DNA of 64,000 bases, from NCBI RefSeq assembly GCF_026283945.1, contig NZ_JAPDPC010000002.1:248001-312000 (forward strand), read 5' to 3'. A program made the position numbers and the translations under genes. The notes beneath the pieces were generated by a model. The model was not told the DNA's origin. It worked only from the letters and a program-made list of their open reading frames with translations, and did no database searches. Positions 15,800-24,310 of the stretch are shown one piece after another. How positions within the stretch are numbered: position 1 is the stretch's first letter; each line of letters starts with the position of its first letter. The DNA is from Dyella humicola. Its GTDB lineage: Bacteria > Pseudomonadota > Gammaproteobacteria > Xanthomonadales > Rhodanobacteraceae.

Positions 15800-17212
15800 T
15801 CAGGAGCGGCCGTAGACGTCCTCAAGGCGGACAATATCGTCCTCACCGAGATAGCTTCCTGATTGCACTTCGATGATCTCTAAAGGTACCTTCCCAGGGT
15901 TGCGCAGCCGGTGGACGCTGCCCAGCGGGATATAGGTGCTTTGGTTTTCGCCGAGCAGAAATACCTTGTCGTCGCAGGTGACTTCCGCCGTGCCGGACAC
16001 CACGATCCAGTGCTCTGCACGATGGTGGTGCTTCTGGAGACTCAGTGCTGCGTCAGGCTTGACCATGATACGTTTTACCTGGAAGCGTTCGCCGGATTCG
16101 AGCGAATCGTAGCTACCCCAGGGACGACGAACCACGCGATGCAGTGAATGCTCGGTGCGGCCCGCCGCCTTGAGTTCGTCGACCACGCGCTTGACGTCCT
16201 GCGCGGCATCGCGATGCGCGACCAGGGTGGCATCGGGCGTTGTGACCACGATGAGGTTGTCGACGCCTACTGTGGCCAGCAGATGATGGTCGTGCGAACG
16301 CAGCAGGGAGTTTCGAGTATCCACCGTTATGGTGTCGCCCTCGCGTAGGTTGCCTTCTGCGTCACGTGCTCCGGCAAGCCAGAGGGCGGACCATGAGCCA
16401 ATGTCGCTCCAGTCGCAGGCGACGGGGATCACCGCTGCTCGCTGGGTCTTTTCCATGACGGCATAGTCGATCGAGTTGTCGGGCACCTTGGCAAAGGTGT
16501 CTCCATCGATACGTACGAAATCCAGATCCGTTTTGGCCGACGCATGGGCGGCGCGCACGGCGCTGAGCATCGCCGGTGCATGTTCGGCCAACTCTTCGAG
16601 GTAGCGCGAGGCCTTGAACAGAAACATACCGGAGTTCCAGTCGTAGCCGCCCTCGGCGAGATAGGTCTCGGCAGTAGCGAAAGCAGGCTTCTCGACGAAT
16701 CGGTCTACACGGTAAGCATCTTCATCAATTGACTCTGCCCGCCGTATGTATCCAAAGCCCGTTTCGGGACGATCCGGACGGATGCCGAAGGTGACCAGCC
16801 AGCCCTCGCGAGCTGCCGGCAGAGCTCTCTGGACGCCGTCAGTAAAGCTCTTTGCGTCGCCGATCAGGTGATCGGCGGGCAACACCAGCAGGACTGCTTC
16901 CGGATCTCGCTCGATCGCCTGCAGGGCGCCCAGCGCGATAGCCGGCGCCGTGTTGCGTGGCATGGGTTCAAGCACGATCGTGGCGCCTTCGACGCCTGAT
17001 TCCAAAAGCTGCTCGGCGGCCAGGAAGCGATGATCCTCACTGGCAACAACGATGGGGGCGGTCACATCCTGCAGCAGGTGCGTGCGCTCCAGCGTCTGCT
17101 GGAACAAGGTGCCTTGTCCGGTCAGCGACAGAAACTGCTTGGGCAAATTTTTGCGCGATACCGGCCACAGCCGCGTGCCGCTGCCACCGCTGAGTATGAG
17201 AGGAATCAACAT
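15800..17212 (-). CDS. manC: Mannose-1-phosphate guanylyltransferase / mannose-6-phosphate isomerase
   Basis: A 470-residue bifunctional ManC/AlgA/XanB enzyme making GDP-mannose. The nucleotidyltransferase domain (about 1-335) starts MLIPLILSGGSGTRLWP and has FGYI and VEKP motifs; the cupin isomerase domain (about 350-470) has LQKHHHRAEHWIVVSG. GDP-mannose can enter the polysaccharide directly or through deoxyhexoses. ATG 17212 is four bases after the rmlD stop, and an AAGAGA ribosome site lies within the rmlD 3' end, so it is part of the rml operon. The phosphomannomutase partner is not in the window. Confidence 0.94.
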   Translation of the reverse strand: MLIPLILSGGSGTRLWPVSRKNLPKQFLSLTGQGTLFQQTLERTHLLQDVTAPIVVASEDHRFLAAEQLLESGVEGATIVLEPMPRNTAPAIALGALQAIERDPEAVLLVLPADHLIGDAKSFTDGVQRALPAAREGWLVTFGIRPDRPETGFGYIRRAESIDEDAYRVDRFVEKPAFATAETYLAEGGYDWNSGMFLFKASRYLEELAEHAPAMLSAVRAAHASAKTDLDFVRIDGDTFAKVPDNSIDYAVMEKTQRAAVIPVACDWSDIGSWSALWLAGARDAEGNLREGDTITVDTRNSLLRSHDHHLLATVGVDNLIVVTTPDATLVAHRDAAQDVKRVVDELKAAGRTEHSLHRVVRRPWGSYDSLESGERFQVKRIMVKPDAALSLQKHHHRAEHWIVVSGTAEVTCDDKVFLLGENQSTYIPLGSVHRLRNPGKVPLEIIEVQSGSYLGEDDIVRLEDVYGRS

Positions 17213-17216
17213 GGCT

Positions 17217-18152
17217 TCAGGATCTCTTGGAAGAGAGTTCGCGGATGACCTCGGTAAGGCCATTGCTCCAGTGAGGGAGCGTAAAAGCGAACCGTTTCTG
17301 GAATCCGGTGTTGTCCAGCACAGAAAAGGCTGGGCGCTTCGCCGGAGTTGGGAAGTCAAGGGTGCCGATGGCCTGGACGTCTGGCTTGCGGGCAAGCAGG
17401 CCGTGTTCCAACGCCTGATCGAAGATGGCTGAGGCGAAGCCGTGCCACGTCGTTTCACCACTGGCGACAAGATGGTGCGTCCCTTCGAGTTCGCCGCGTA
17501 CCGTTTCCGGCGACTCCAACCAGCGCTTCAGCGCGGCCACCGTTCCAGCCACGATAAGGTTGGTGGAGGTCGGCGCGCCATGCTGATCAGCGACCACGCG
17601 CAGCTGGTCGCGTTCAGCCCCTAGGCGGAGCATGGTGCGCAGGAAGTTATGCCCGTGGGCCGCATAGACCCATGCCGTACGGAGAATGAGGTGTTGCGCG
17701 CCACTGGCGCGTAACTCCCGTTCGCCTGCCAACTTGCCGCGGCCGTAAGCTCCGATCGGGGAAGTGGGTGCGTCGGTCGGGTAGGGGTGTCGGGCTTCCC
17801 CATCGAAGACGTAGTCCGTCGAATAGTGCACCACGAGCGCCCGATTTCGAGCAGCCCATTCGCCGATCGTGGCCAGCGCCGCGCCGTTGACCCGGGTGGC
17901 GAGGTCCTCTTCCTGCTCGGCCCGGTCGACCGCCGTATAAGCGGCCGCGTTCACGATGATGTCGGGTCGCGTGCGTTCAAGCAGGTCGCGAATGCCAGCA
18001 AGAGACGCTAGGTCACCCGTCTCGCCATGGCCGCCGTCGGCCAGGTTGCCGTCGCGGGTTACGGGTATCAATGTGCCAAGGCTGGCGAGGCCGCGATCGA
18101 GCAGGAAGCTGCGCCCGAGCTGGCCATTGGCACCGAGCAAGACGATCTTCAA
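17217..18152 (-). CDS. rmlD: dTDP-4-dehydrorhamnose reductase
   Basis: A 311-residue RmlD, the last enzyme of dTDP-L-rhamnose synthesis. It has a GANGQLG nucleotide-binding loop near the start and a YGRGKLAGE catalytic Tyr-Lys pair (about 128-136), plus the STDYVFDG segment. The start codon is TTG, read from the DNA as TTGAAGATCGTC, and overlaps the rmlC stop by four bases (TTGA). An upstream ATG in frame is absent, so the weak start may be paired with coupling to rmlC. Confidence 0.94.
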   Translation of the reverse strand: MKIVLLGANGQLGRSFLLDRGLASLGTLIPVTRDGNLADGGHGETGDLASLAGIRDLLERTRPDIIVNAAAYTAVDRAEQEEDLATRVNGAALATIGEWAARNRALVVHYSTDYVFDGEARHPYPTDAPTSPIGAYGRGKLAGERELRASGAQHLILRTAWVYAAHGHNFLRTMLRLGAERDQLRVVADQHGAPTSTNLIVAGTVAALKRWLESPETVRGELEGTHHLVASGETTWHGFASAIFDQALEHGLLARKPDVQAIGTLDFPTPAKRPAFSVLDNTGFQKRFAFTLPHWSNGLTEVIRELSSKRS

Positions 18153-18706
18153 CGAAGGAGCTCCGGCAGGCGGTCGGCCGCCACGTCCTTCAGCCGCGGG
18201 GCCTTCTGGTCTTTCTCGGACAGCAGTGGCTGGCTGACCGGCCAGTCGATGCCGATGTCCGGGTCGTCCCAGCGCACGCTGGCGTCAGCGATGCGGTCGT
18301 ACAGCGCCGTGCATTGATACGAGAAGGTTGCGGCATCCGAGAGCACACAGAAGCCGTGAGCAAAGCCTTCGGGTATCCAGAAATGGCGATGGTTGTCGGC
18401 AGTCAGCATGACCCCGGTCCATTGCCCGAACGTGGGCGAACCACGACGGACATCGACCGCCACGTCGAATACCTCTCCTTCGAGCACGCTTACCAGCTTG
18501 CCCTGGGGGTTGGGCCACTGATAGTGCAGGCCGCGAAGTACGCCCTTGGCGGAGCGCGAGACATTGGACTGCACGAATTCTGCGGTGATGCCGGCCTCGT
18601 GATACTTGGCCTTGTTGTAGCTCTCGTAGAAAAAGCCGCGCGCGTCGCCAAATACCTGCGGCTCGATAACCACAGCCCCAGGCAACGAAGTCTCGATCAC
18701 CTTCAT
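18149..18706 (-). CDS. rmlC: dTDP-4-dehydrorhamnose 3,5-epimerase
   Basis: A 185-residue RmlC cupin, which epimerises C3 and C5 of the dTDP-4-keto-6-deoxyhexose. The motifs RGLHYQ (about residues 60-65) and [11 protein letters not shown], with the catalytic His, are present, and the length is normal. ATG 18706 overlaps the rmlA stop as ATGA; upstream extensions of the frame lie inside rmlA and are not used. The gene ends in a four-base overlap with the rmlD TTG start. Confidence 0.95.
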   Translation of the reverse strand: MKVIETSLPGAVVIEPQVFGDARGFFYESYNKAKYHEAGITAEFVQSNVSRSAKGVLRGLHYQWPNPQGKLVSVLEGEVFDVAVDVRRGSPTFGQWTGVMLTADNHRHFWIPEGFAHGFCVLSDAATFSYQCTALYDRIADASVRWDDPDIGIDWPVSQPLLSEKDQKAPRLKDVAADRLPELLR

Positions 18707-19590
18707 CGAACGTAGCCTTGCACGGTCAAATTGCGCAGATACTGTCCGTAGCCCGTCTTGGCCAGTGGTGCGGCCAGGCGCAAGAGCTGTTCGGCGTCGA
18801 TCCAGCCACTGAGGTAGGCGATTTCCTCGGGGCAGCAGACTTTCAGTCCCTGTCGGTGCTCGATGGTTTGAATGAAGTTGCCCGCTTCCATCAGCGATTC
18901 GTGTGTGCCGGTGTCGAGCCAGGCGTAGCCGCGGCCGAGCTGCTCGAGCTGCAGTGAACCGTCGTCGAGATAGCAGCGGTTCAAGTCGGTGATTTCGAGT
19001 TCTCCGCGAAGTGACGGCTTCAGTTCGGAGGCGAAATCGCACGCACGGCCATCGTAGAAATAAAGGCCCGTAACCGCATAGTTGGACTTGGGTTTGGCAG
19101 GTTTCTCTTCAAGGCCAATAACCTTGCCCTGGCTATCGAAATCTGCCACGCCATAGCGCTCCGGATCGCGCACCCAGTAACCGAAGACGGTGGCGCCATG
19201 TTCGCGTGAGGTGGCGCGCTTGAGGCGCTCGGTCAGCCCGACCCCATAGAAAATGTTGTCGCCCAGGACCAGGCAACTCGGATCGGTTCCAATGAAGTCG
19301 CGGCCAATGACAAACGCCTGAGCAAGGCCATCTGGTGAGGGTTGAACGGCATAGCTGATCTCGATGCCCCATTGCGAACCATCGCCAAGCAGGCGTTGAA
19401 ACAAGGCCTGTTCGTGGGGCGTGTTGATCATCAATATTTGGCGAATGCCGGCCAGCATCAGGGTGGCCAACGGGTAGTACACCATGGGCTTGTCGTATAC
19501 CGGCAGCAGCTGTTTGCTCACTGCCTGGGTGATGGGGTAGAGCCGTGTGCCGGAACCGCCGGCCAGGATGATGCCTTTGTTGGCTGTCAT
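18703..19590 (-). CDS. rmlA: Glucose-1-phosphate thymidylyltransferase
   Basis: A 295-residue RmlA that activates glucose-1-phosphate with dTTP as the first step of the dTDP-rhamnose route. Signature [20 protein letters not shown] is at the N-terminus, with the metal/nucleotide segment [10 protein letters not shown] and VEKP-like [21 protein letters not shown]. The ATG overlaps the rmlB stop (ATGA). dTDP-glucose also feeds the WecE aminotransferase through RmlB. Confidence 0.96.
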   Translation of the reverse strand: MTANKGIILAGGSGTRLYPITQAVSKQLLPVYDKPMVYYPLATLMLAGIRQILMINTPHEQALFQRLLGDGSQWGIEISYAVQPSPDGLAQAFVIGRDFIGTDPSCLVLGDNIFYGVGLTERLKRATSREHGATVFGYWVRDPERYGVADFDSQGKVIGLEEKPAKPKSNYAVTGLYFYDGRACDFASELKPSLRGELEITDLNRCYLDDGSLQLEQLGRGYAWLDTGTHESLMEAGNFIQTIEHRQGLKVCCPEEIAYLSGWIDAEQLLRLAAPLAKTGYGQYLRNLTVQGYVR

Positions 19591-20636
19591 GCGCCGAGTC
19601 GCTCCATGCGGTAGCTGCCATCCGTCACTCGGTCGGTCCAGCGCTGATTGGCTAGATACCAGTCGATCGTGTGCGCGATACCGCTTTCAAACGTCTGCGA
19701 GGGCTTCCAGCCGAGTTCGGACTGAAGTTTGCTCGAATCTATCGCGTAACGCCGGTCGTGCCCCGGGCGATCCTTGACGAAGGTGATCAGCGATTCGCGC
19801 TTGCGCCCGTCAGCCATAGGCCGGCGCTGGTCGAGCAGCGCGCAGATGGTCTTTACGACCACGATGTTCTCGCGTTCGGCATTGCCGCCCACGTTATAGG
19901 TCTCGCCGACGCGACCATTCTCCAGCACGCTCTGGATGGCCGTGCAATGATCACCCACGTAGAGCCAGTCGCGAATATTCAGGCCGTCGCCGTAGACGGG
20001 CAATGCTTGAGCCGCCAACGCCTTCTGGATAATCAGAGGGATAAGCTTCTCGGGAAACTGGAATGGGCCGTAGTTATTCGAGCAATTCGTAGTTAGCGTC
20101 GGCAAGCCGTAGGTGTGATGGAAGGCGCGGACCAAATGGTCCGAGGCCGCTTTCGAGGCGGAATAGGGCGAGTTAGGCGCATAAGGTGTTTGTTCGGTGA
20201 ACAAGCCGTCGGCGCCAAGAGAGCCATACACTTCATCCGTCGAAACATGCAGGAAGCGAAATGCTGCGCGGTCATCCCCGTCCAGGCTGCGCCAGTGGTC
20301 GCGCGCGCACTCCAGGAGCCCTAGCGTGCCTACGACATTGGTGTCGATGAATGCCGCAGGCCCGTCGATGGAGCGATCGACATGCGACTCTGCGGCGAAA
20401 TTCACGATCGCATCTGGGCGATGCCGTTCAAGCAACCGGGCAACCAGGGTGCGGTCACCGATATCGCCTTGAACGAAGATGTGCCTGTCGTTGCCATTCA
20501 AGGAGGACAGCGTATCCAGGTTGCCGGCATAAGTGAGCTTGTCCAGGTTAACAACCCCAAGTCCCTGGGCTATGGACTGGAGCACGAAATTGGCGCCAAT
20601 AAAGCCGGCGCCGCCGGTGACGAGCAGTGTCTTCAT
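19587..20636 (-). CDS. rmlB: dTDP-glucose 4,6-dehydratase
   Basis: A 349-residue extended SDR enzyme. It has [11 protein letters not shown] at the start and [14 protein letters not shown] with the catalytic Tyr-Lys (about residues 159-172), and DEVYGSL as the active-site Asp/Glu loop. It makes dTDP-4-keto-6-deoxy-glucose, the branch point for rhamnose (RmlC/D) and for the 4-amino sugar (WecE). It is the first gene of the minus-strand unit, divergent from metB across about 240 bases. Confidence 0.96.
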   Translation of the reverse strand: MKTLLVTGGAGFIGANFVLQSIAQGLGVVNLDKLTYAGNLDTLSSLNGNDRHIFVQGDIGDRTLVARLLERHRPDAIVNFAAESHVDRSIDGPAAFIDTNVVGTLGLLECARDHWRSLDGDDRAAFRFLHVSTDEVYGSLGADGLFTEQTPYAPNSPYSASKAASDHLVRAFHHTYGLPTLTTNCSNNYGPFQFPEKLIPLIIQKALAAQALPVYGDGLNIRDWLYVGDHCTAIQSVLENGRVGETYNVGGNAERENIVVVKTICALLDQRRPMADGRKRESLITFVKDRPGHDRRYAIDSSKLQSELGWKPSQTFESGIAHTIDWYLANQRWTDRVTDGSYRMERLGA

Positions 20637-20874
20637 AGTTCCTTATGACCGCTGGATGCAATTAGGACATTGTGTCACGCCAAGACGGCCTGAAAAACTT
20701 GCCCATTCCCGTCGAATGGAAAATTTCTACGTGGAGATTGAAAATGCTTGGGTAGGGCGGCGTTCAGAAATGACCTTCCCACGGGGGCGGGGGCCCAGTT
20801 GGTTTAAGATAGCTTCCTTTTAACTGGCGGCGGGCACTTCGCCTGCACACAAGTGATTGTATATGAAGGCAAAA
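20637..20874. promoter_or_regulatory. Divergent control region between rmlB and metB
   Basis: About 240 bases separate the two divergent starts, so both promoters must lie here. I see no clear consensus hexamers, no JUMPStart/ops element, and no MetJ box repeat; a G/C-rich run CCCACGGGGGCGGGGGCCC sits at about 20778. The assignment rests on layout alone. Confidence 0.5.
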
Positions 20875-22032
20875 ATGACCAAGACCCCACTCGGCCTGGG
20901 TACGCGCGCCATTCATGCCGGTCAGCACCCTGATCCGGCCACGGGTGCGATCATGACGCCCATCTACGCCACGTCGACTTATGTGCAGACCAGTCCCGGT
21001 GTGCATAAGGGATATGAATATTCCAGGTCACAGAATCCCACGCGGATGGCCTACGAACGCTGCGTGGCGGAGCTTGAGGGGGGCAAGGCCGGTTACGCCT
21101 TCGCGTCCGGCTTGGCTGCGGCCAGTACCGTTCTGGACTTGCTGGATAGTGGCAGCCACGTCATTGCCATGGACGATCTCTATGGCGGCACGTATCGCCT
21201 TTTTGAACGAGTCCGTCGCCGGTCGGCGGGTCTCGACTTCACTTTTGCAGATCTCAATGACCTGCAGGCGCTGAAGGCTGCCCTGAAACCCAATACCAGG
21301 ATGATCTGGGCCGAGACGCCGACCAACCCGATGCTCAAATTGGTTGATCTGGCCAAGCTCGCCAGCTTTGCCAGGAAACATGGCCTGATCCTGGTGGTAG
21401 ATAATACGTTTTGCTCGCCCATGCTTCAGCGACCTCTCGAGCATGGCGCACACCTGGTATTGCACTCGGCGACGAAGTACCTCAATGGCCACTCCGACAT
21501 GGTCGGCGGCATCGTCGTTGCGGGCGATGACACTGAGCTCGTAGATAAGATGGCGTTCCTGCAGAACTCCGTGGGTGCCATCGCAGGCCCGTTTGACTCA
21601 TTCCTGGCGATGCGGGGACTCAAGACACTGCACCTGCGCATGCGGGCGCACTGTGAAAGTGCCATGGAATTGGCCAAGTGGCTCGAGAAGCACCCCGGCG
21701 TCGAAACGGTGATTTATCCGGGCCTCAAAAGTCATCCGCAACATGCCTTGGCCAAAAGGCAGATGGACGGCTTCGGCGGCATCATCAGTGCGGAAATCAA
21801 AGGTGGCCTGAAGAAGGCGCGCCGGATGCTCGAGCGTTGCGAATTGTTCGCTTTGGCGGAGTCGTTGGGTGGAGTCGAGAGCCTGATCGAACATCCGGCG
21901 ATCATGACGCACGCCTCGGTACCGGTTGCCAACCGCAAGCGCTTGGGCATCAGCGATGGGCTGATACGCCTCTCGGTGGGGGTCGAGGATGTTGCAGATC
22001 TCAGGAGTGAGCTCGCTGCAGCCTTGGGTTGA
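20875..22032 (+). CDS. metB: Cystathionine gamma-lyase/synthase (MetB family)
   Basis: A 385-residue Cys/Met-metabolism PLP enzyme. The PLP lysine is in LHSATKYLNGHSD (about residue 199), with YSRSQNPTR and NNxF-type loops conserved. The family cannot separate cystathionine gamma-synthase from gamma-lyase by sequence at this level; with the cystathionine beta-synthase at 4403, lyase activity is attractive. ATG 20875 has GAAGG six bases upstream; a TTG at 20857 and ATG at 20863 are less well placed. It forms the left border of the O-polysaccharide island. Confidence 0.9.
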   Translation: MTKTPLGLGTRAIHAGQHPDPATGAIMTPIYATSTYVQTSPGVHKGYEYSRSQNPTRMAYERCVAELEGGKAGYAFASGLAAASTVLDLLDSGSHVIAMDDLYGGTYRLFERVRRRSAGLDFTFADLNDLQALKAALKPNTRMIWAETPTNPMLKLVDLAKLASFARKHGLILVVDNTFCSPMLQRPLEHGAHLVLHSATKYLNGHSDMVGGIVVAGDDTELVDKMAFLQNSVGAIAGPFDSFLAMRGLKTLHLRMRAHCESAMELAKWLEKHPGVETVIYPGLKSHPQHALAKRQMDGFGGIISAEIKGGLKKARRMLERCELFALAESLGGVESLIEHPAIMTHASVPVANRKRLGISDGLIRLSVGVEDVADLRSELAAALG

Positions 22033-22068
22033 TGCCCATGTCCACCCCTAACGCAACAGTCTGAGGTT

Positions 22069-22908
22069 ATGAGTTTGGAGTTTCCCTCAAATATCGCGGC
22101 GTCACGGTCGGATACCGGGCCATTCAGCGCGATCGGTCGGCATTGGTCGCTGACGAAAGAGCTTGCCAAGCGAGATGTGCTGGGTCGCTATAAGGGTGCG
22201 AGTTTCGGGCTGTTGTGGTCGCTGATCAGCCCCTTCCTCATGCTGCTCGTGTATTCGTTTGCGTTCGGTTTTGTCATGAAGGCACGCTGGCCTCAAGCCG
22301 AAAACGGGCAAACGCACTATTCGATCATTCTGTTTGTCGGACTGATCGTGCATGGGTTTTTTGCGGAGTGTCTCAGTCGTTCGCCACACCTGGTGACGGG
22401 GAACGTGAACTTCGTAAAGCGGGTGATTTTTCCGCTTGAGATATTGCCCTGGCCCATGGTGATGTCGGCACTGTTTCATGCGGTGATGAACTTCCTGGTC
22501 TTCCTCGTATTGCATCTTGCCCTGGACCACACGCTGGCCTGGACGACCCTGTTGCTGCCTCTTGTCATGCTGCCGCTGGTGATCTTTGCCCTGGGCATGT
22601 CCTGGTTCCTTGCCGCGCTCGGCGTGTACCTGCGGGACATCGGCCAGATTACCGGCGTGATTGCGACCGCCATGCTATTCACGTCGACCGCCATGTTTCC
22701 GATCGAGGCGCTGCCGCCTGCGTATAGATGGCCGCTAAGGCTTAATCCATTGACTTTCATCATCGATCAGGCGCGCGACGTTACGCTTTGGGGACGCCTG
22801 CCTGACTGGCTGGGACTTGGGGTCTACACGCTTTGTGCGCTGGTTGTCCTCTACGGCGGCTACGGGGTATTTCGTCTGACCCGACGAGGCTTTGCCGATG
22901 TCATCTGA
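22069..22908 (+). CDS. wzm: O-polysaccharide ABC exporter, permease
   Basis: A 279-residue ABC-2 type membrane subunit with six hydrophobic segments, of the Wzm/KpsM/TagG class. RDVLGRYKGASFGLLWSLISPF (split across residues about 36-57) and FPIEALP with RLNPLTFIIDQARD are characteristic. It would translocate a completed, polyprenyl-linked O-polysaccharide to the periplasm with Wzt. It lies 36 bases after metB, and its end overlaps wzt. Confidence 0.93.
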   Translation: MSLEFPSNIAASRSDTGPFSAIGRHWSLTKELAKRDVLGRYKGASFGLLWSLISPFLMLLVYSFAFGFVMKARWPQAENGQTHYSIILFVGLIVHGFFAECLSRSPHLVTGNVNFVKRVIFPLEILPWPMVMSALFHAVMNFLVFLVLHLALDHTLAWTTLLLPLVMLPLVIFALGMSWFLAALGVYLRDIGQITGVIATAMLFTSTAMFPIEALPPAYRWPLRLNPLTFIIDQARDVTLWGRLPDWLGLGVYTLCALVVLYGGYGVFRLTRRGFADVI

Positions 22909-24310
22909 GGCAGTGATCCAGATCGATCGGCTGAACAAGTCGTTTCCGATCTATGAAAAGCCCTTTCATCGGCTCTGTCAGATGCTGTCCCCGCGCCAGG
23001 CCAAACATCGCTGGTATCGAGAGTTTCAGGCGCTCAAAAACATCGACCTCCAGGTGCGGCGTGGAGAGACGCTCGGCATCGTGGGCAGAAATGGCTCAGG
23101 CAAATCCACGTTGCTCCAGATCATCTGCGGAACACTTAGCCCATCGTCGGGGCAGGTCCGAGTGGATGGCCGCATCGCTGCGCTGCTCGAACTCGGCGCC
23201 GGATTCAATCCTGAGTTCACAGGTCGTGAAAACGTATTTCTCTATGGCGCAGTGCTCGGACTGACTCGCCAGCAAGTTGAGGAACGGTTCGACGACATCG
23301 TGGCCTTTGCCGATATCGGGGAGTTCGTCGAGCAGCCTGTCAAAAGCTACTCGAGCGGGATGTATGTGCGCCTCGCCTTTGCGGTAGCGATCAATGTGAC
23401 GCCCGACATTCTTGTTGTCGACGAGGCACTCTCGGTCGGCGACGAAGCGTTCCAGCGAAAGTGCTTTGCTCGCATCAATCGCATCAGGGACGACGGGGCG
23501 ACCGTTCTGTTCGTATCGCATTCAGCGGGCATCGTCACCCAGCTGTGCGACCGTGCGCTCCTGCTGGATCGGGGCGAGATGCTGGCCAGTGGCTCGCCCA
23601 AGTTCGTTGTCTCGCGCTACCACAAGATGCTCTACGTGCCGGTTGACCGCGCAAATCAGGTGCGTGAAATGATTCGTGGCGAGCGCGAGGACGCATCGGA
23701 GCTCGAGGCTCCGTCGTCTCTTTCTCAGATCGATCGCGAGGATGCCGACTTGGTGCGATCGGCCACCACCGAGCCTGAGGGTGGGCGTGAGCACGCGCCG
23801 AAAAGTGCCGGCTGGTTTGACGAAGGCATGGAGCCCAAGAGTACGGTGCGCTACGACGCACGCGGGGCCACGATTGTCCATCCACATATCCAGACTCTCG
23901 AAGGGACCAAGGTCAATGTGCTCCGCGGCGGCGGTGAGTATGTCTATACCTACCGCGTGCAATTCGATCAACCGGCATTCCTGGTGCGCTTCGGCATGCT
24001 CATCAAAACGTTGACGGGCCTGGAGCTCGGCGGGGGAGCCACCAATCTCCCACGTGCGATACCGGCGATCGAGGCCGGAGGGGAAATGGAGGTTCGATTT
24101 CGCTTCCGTTGCCTGCTGGACGGCGGGACTTACTTCCTCAACGCAGGAGTACTCGCCAACGTAGGTGGAGAAGAAACTTATATTGACCGTTTGATTGACG
24201 CAGCCATGTTCCGCGTTATGCCAGAGCCCGAGCGCACCGCAACCGGCCTAGTTGATTTCTGCGTTGTTCCCGACGTAGTTGTGCCCCTGTCCAGCAAGGT
24301 TTCTGTATGA
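22898..24310 (+). CDS. wzt: O-polysaccharide ABC exporter, ATP-binding subunit with C-terminal glycan-binding domain
   Basis: A 470-residue ATPase. Walker A is GRNGSGKS (residues 63-70), the signature is YSSGMYVRLAFA, and Walker B is DILVVDEAL. Beyond about residue 290 is a beta-rich extension of the Wzt C-terminal type, which in such systems recognises a chain-terminating group on the O-polysaccharide; this suggests a capped polymer. ATG 22898 has GAGG upstream and overlaps wzm by 11 bases. Its stop overlaps the next gene as ATGA. Confidence 0.93.
   Translation: MSSEAVIQIDRLNKSFPIYEKPFHRLCQMLSPRQAKHRWYREFQALKNIDLQVRRGETLGIVGRNGSGKSTLLQIICGTLSPSSGQVRVDGRIAALLELGAGFNPEFTGRENVFLYGAVLGLTRQQVEERFDDIVAFADIGEFVEQPVKSYSSGMYVRLAFAVAINVTPDILVVDEALSVGDEAFQRKCFARINRIRDDGATVLFVSHSAGIVTQLCDRALLLDRGEMLASGSPKFVVSRYHKMLYVPVDRANQVREMIRGEREDASELEAPSSLSQIDREDADLVRSATTEPEGGREHAPKSAGWFDEGMEPKSTVRYDARGATIVHPHIQTLEGTKVNVLRGGGEYVYTYRVQFDQPAFLVRFGMLIKTLTGLELGGGATNLPRAIPAIEAGGEMEVRFRFRCLLDGGTYFLNAGVLANVGGEETYIDRLIDAAMFRVMPEPERTATGLVDFCVVPDVVVPLSSKVSV

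Noticed and set aside
20637-20874. Search for a JUMPStart/ops (RfaH) element upstream of rmlB
   Set aside because: No GGCGGTAG-like core was seen on either strand.
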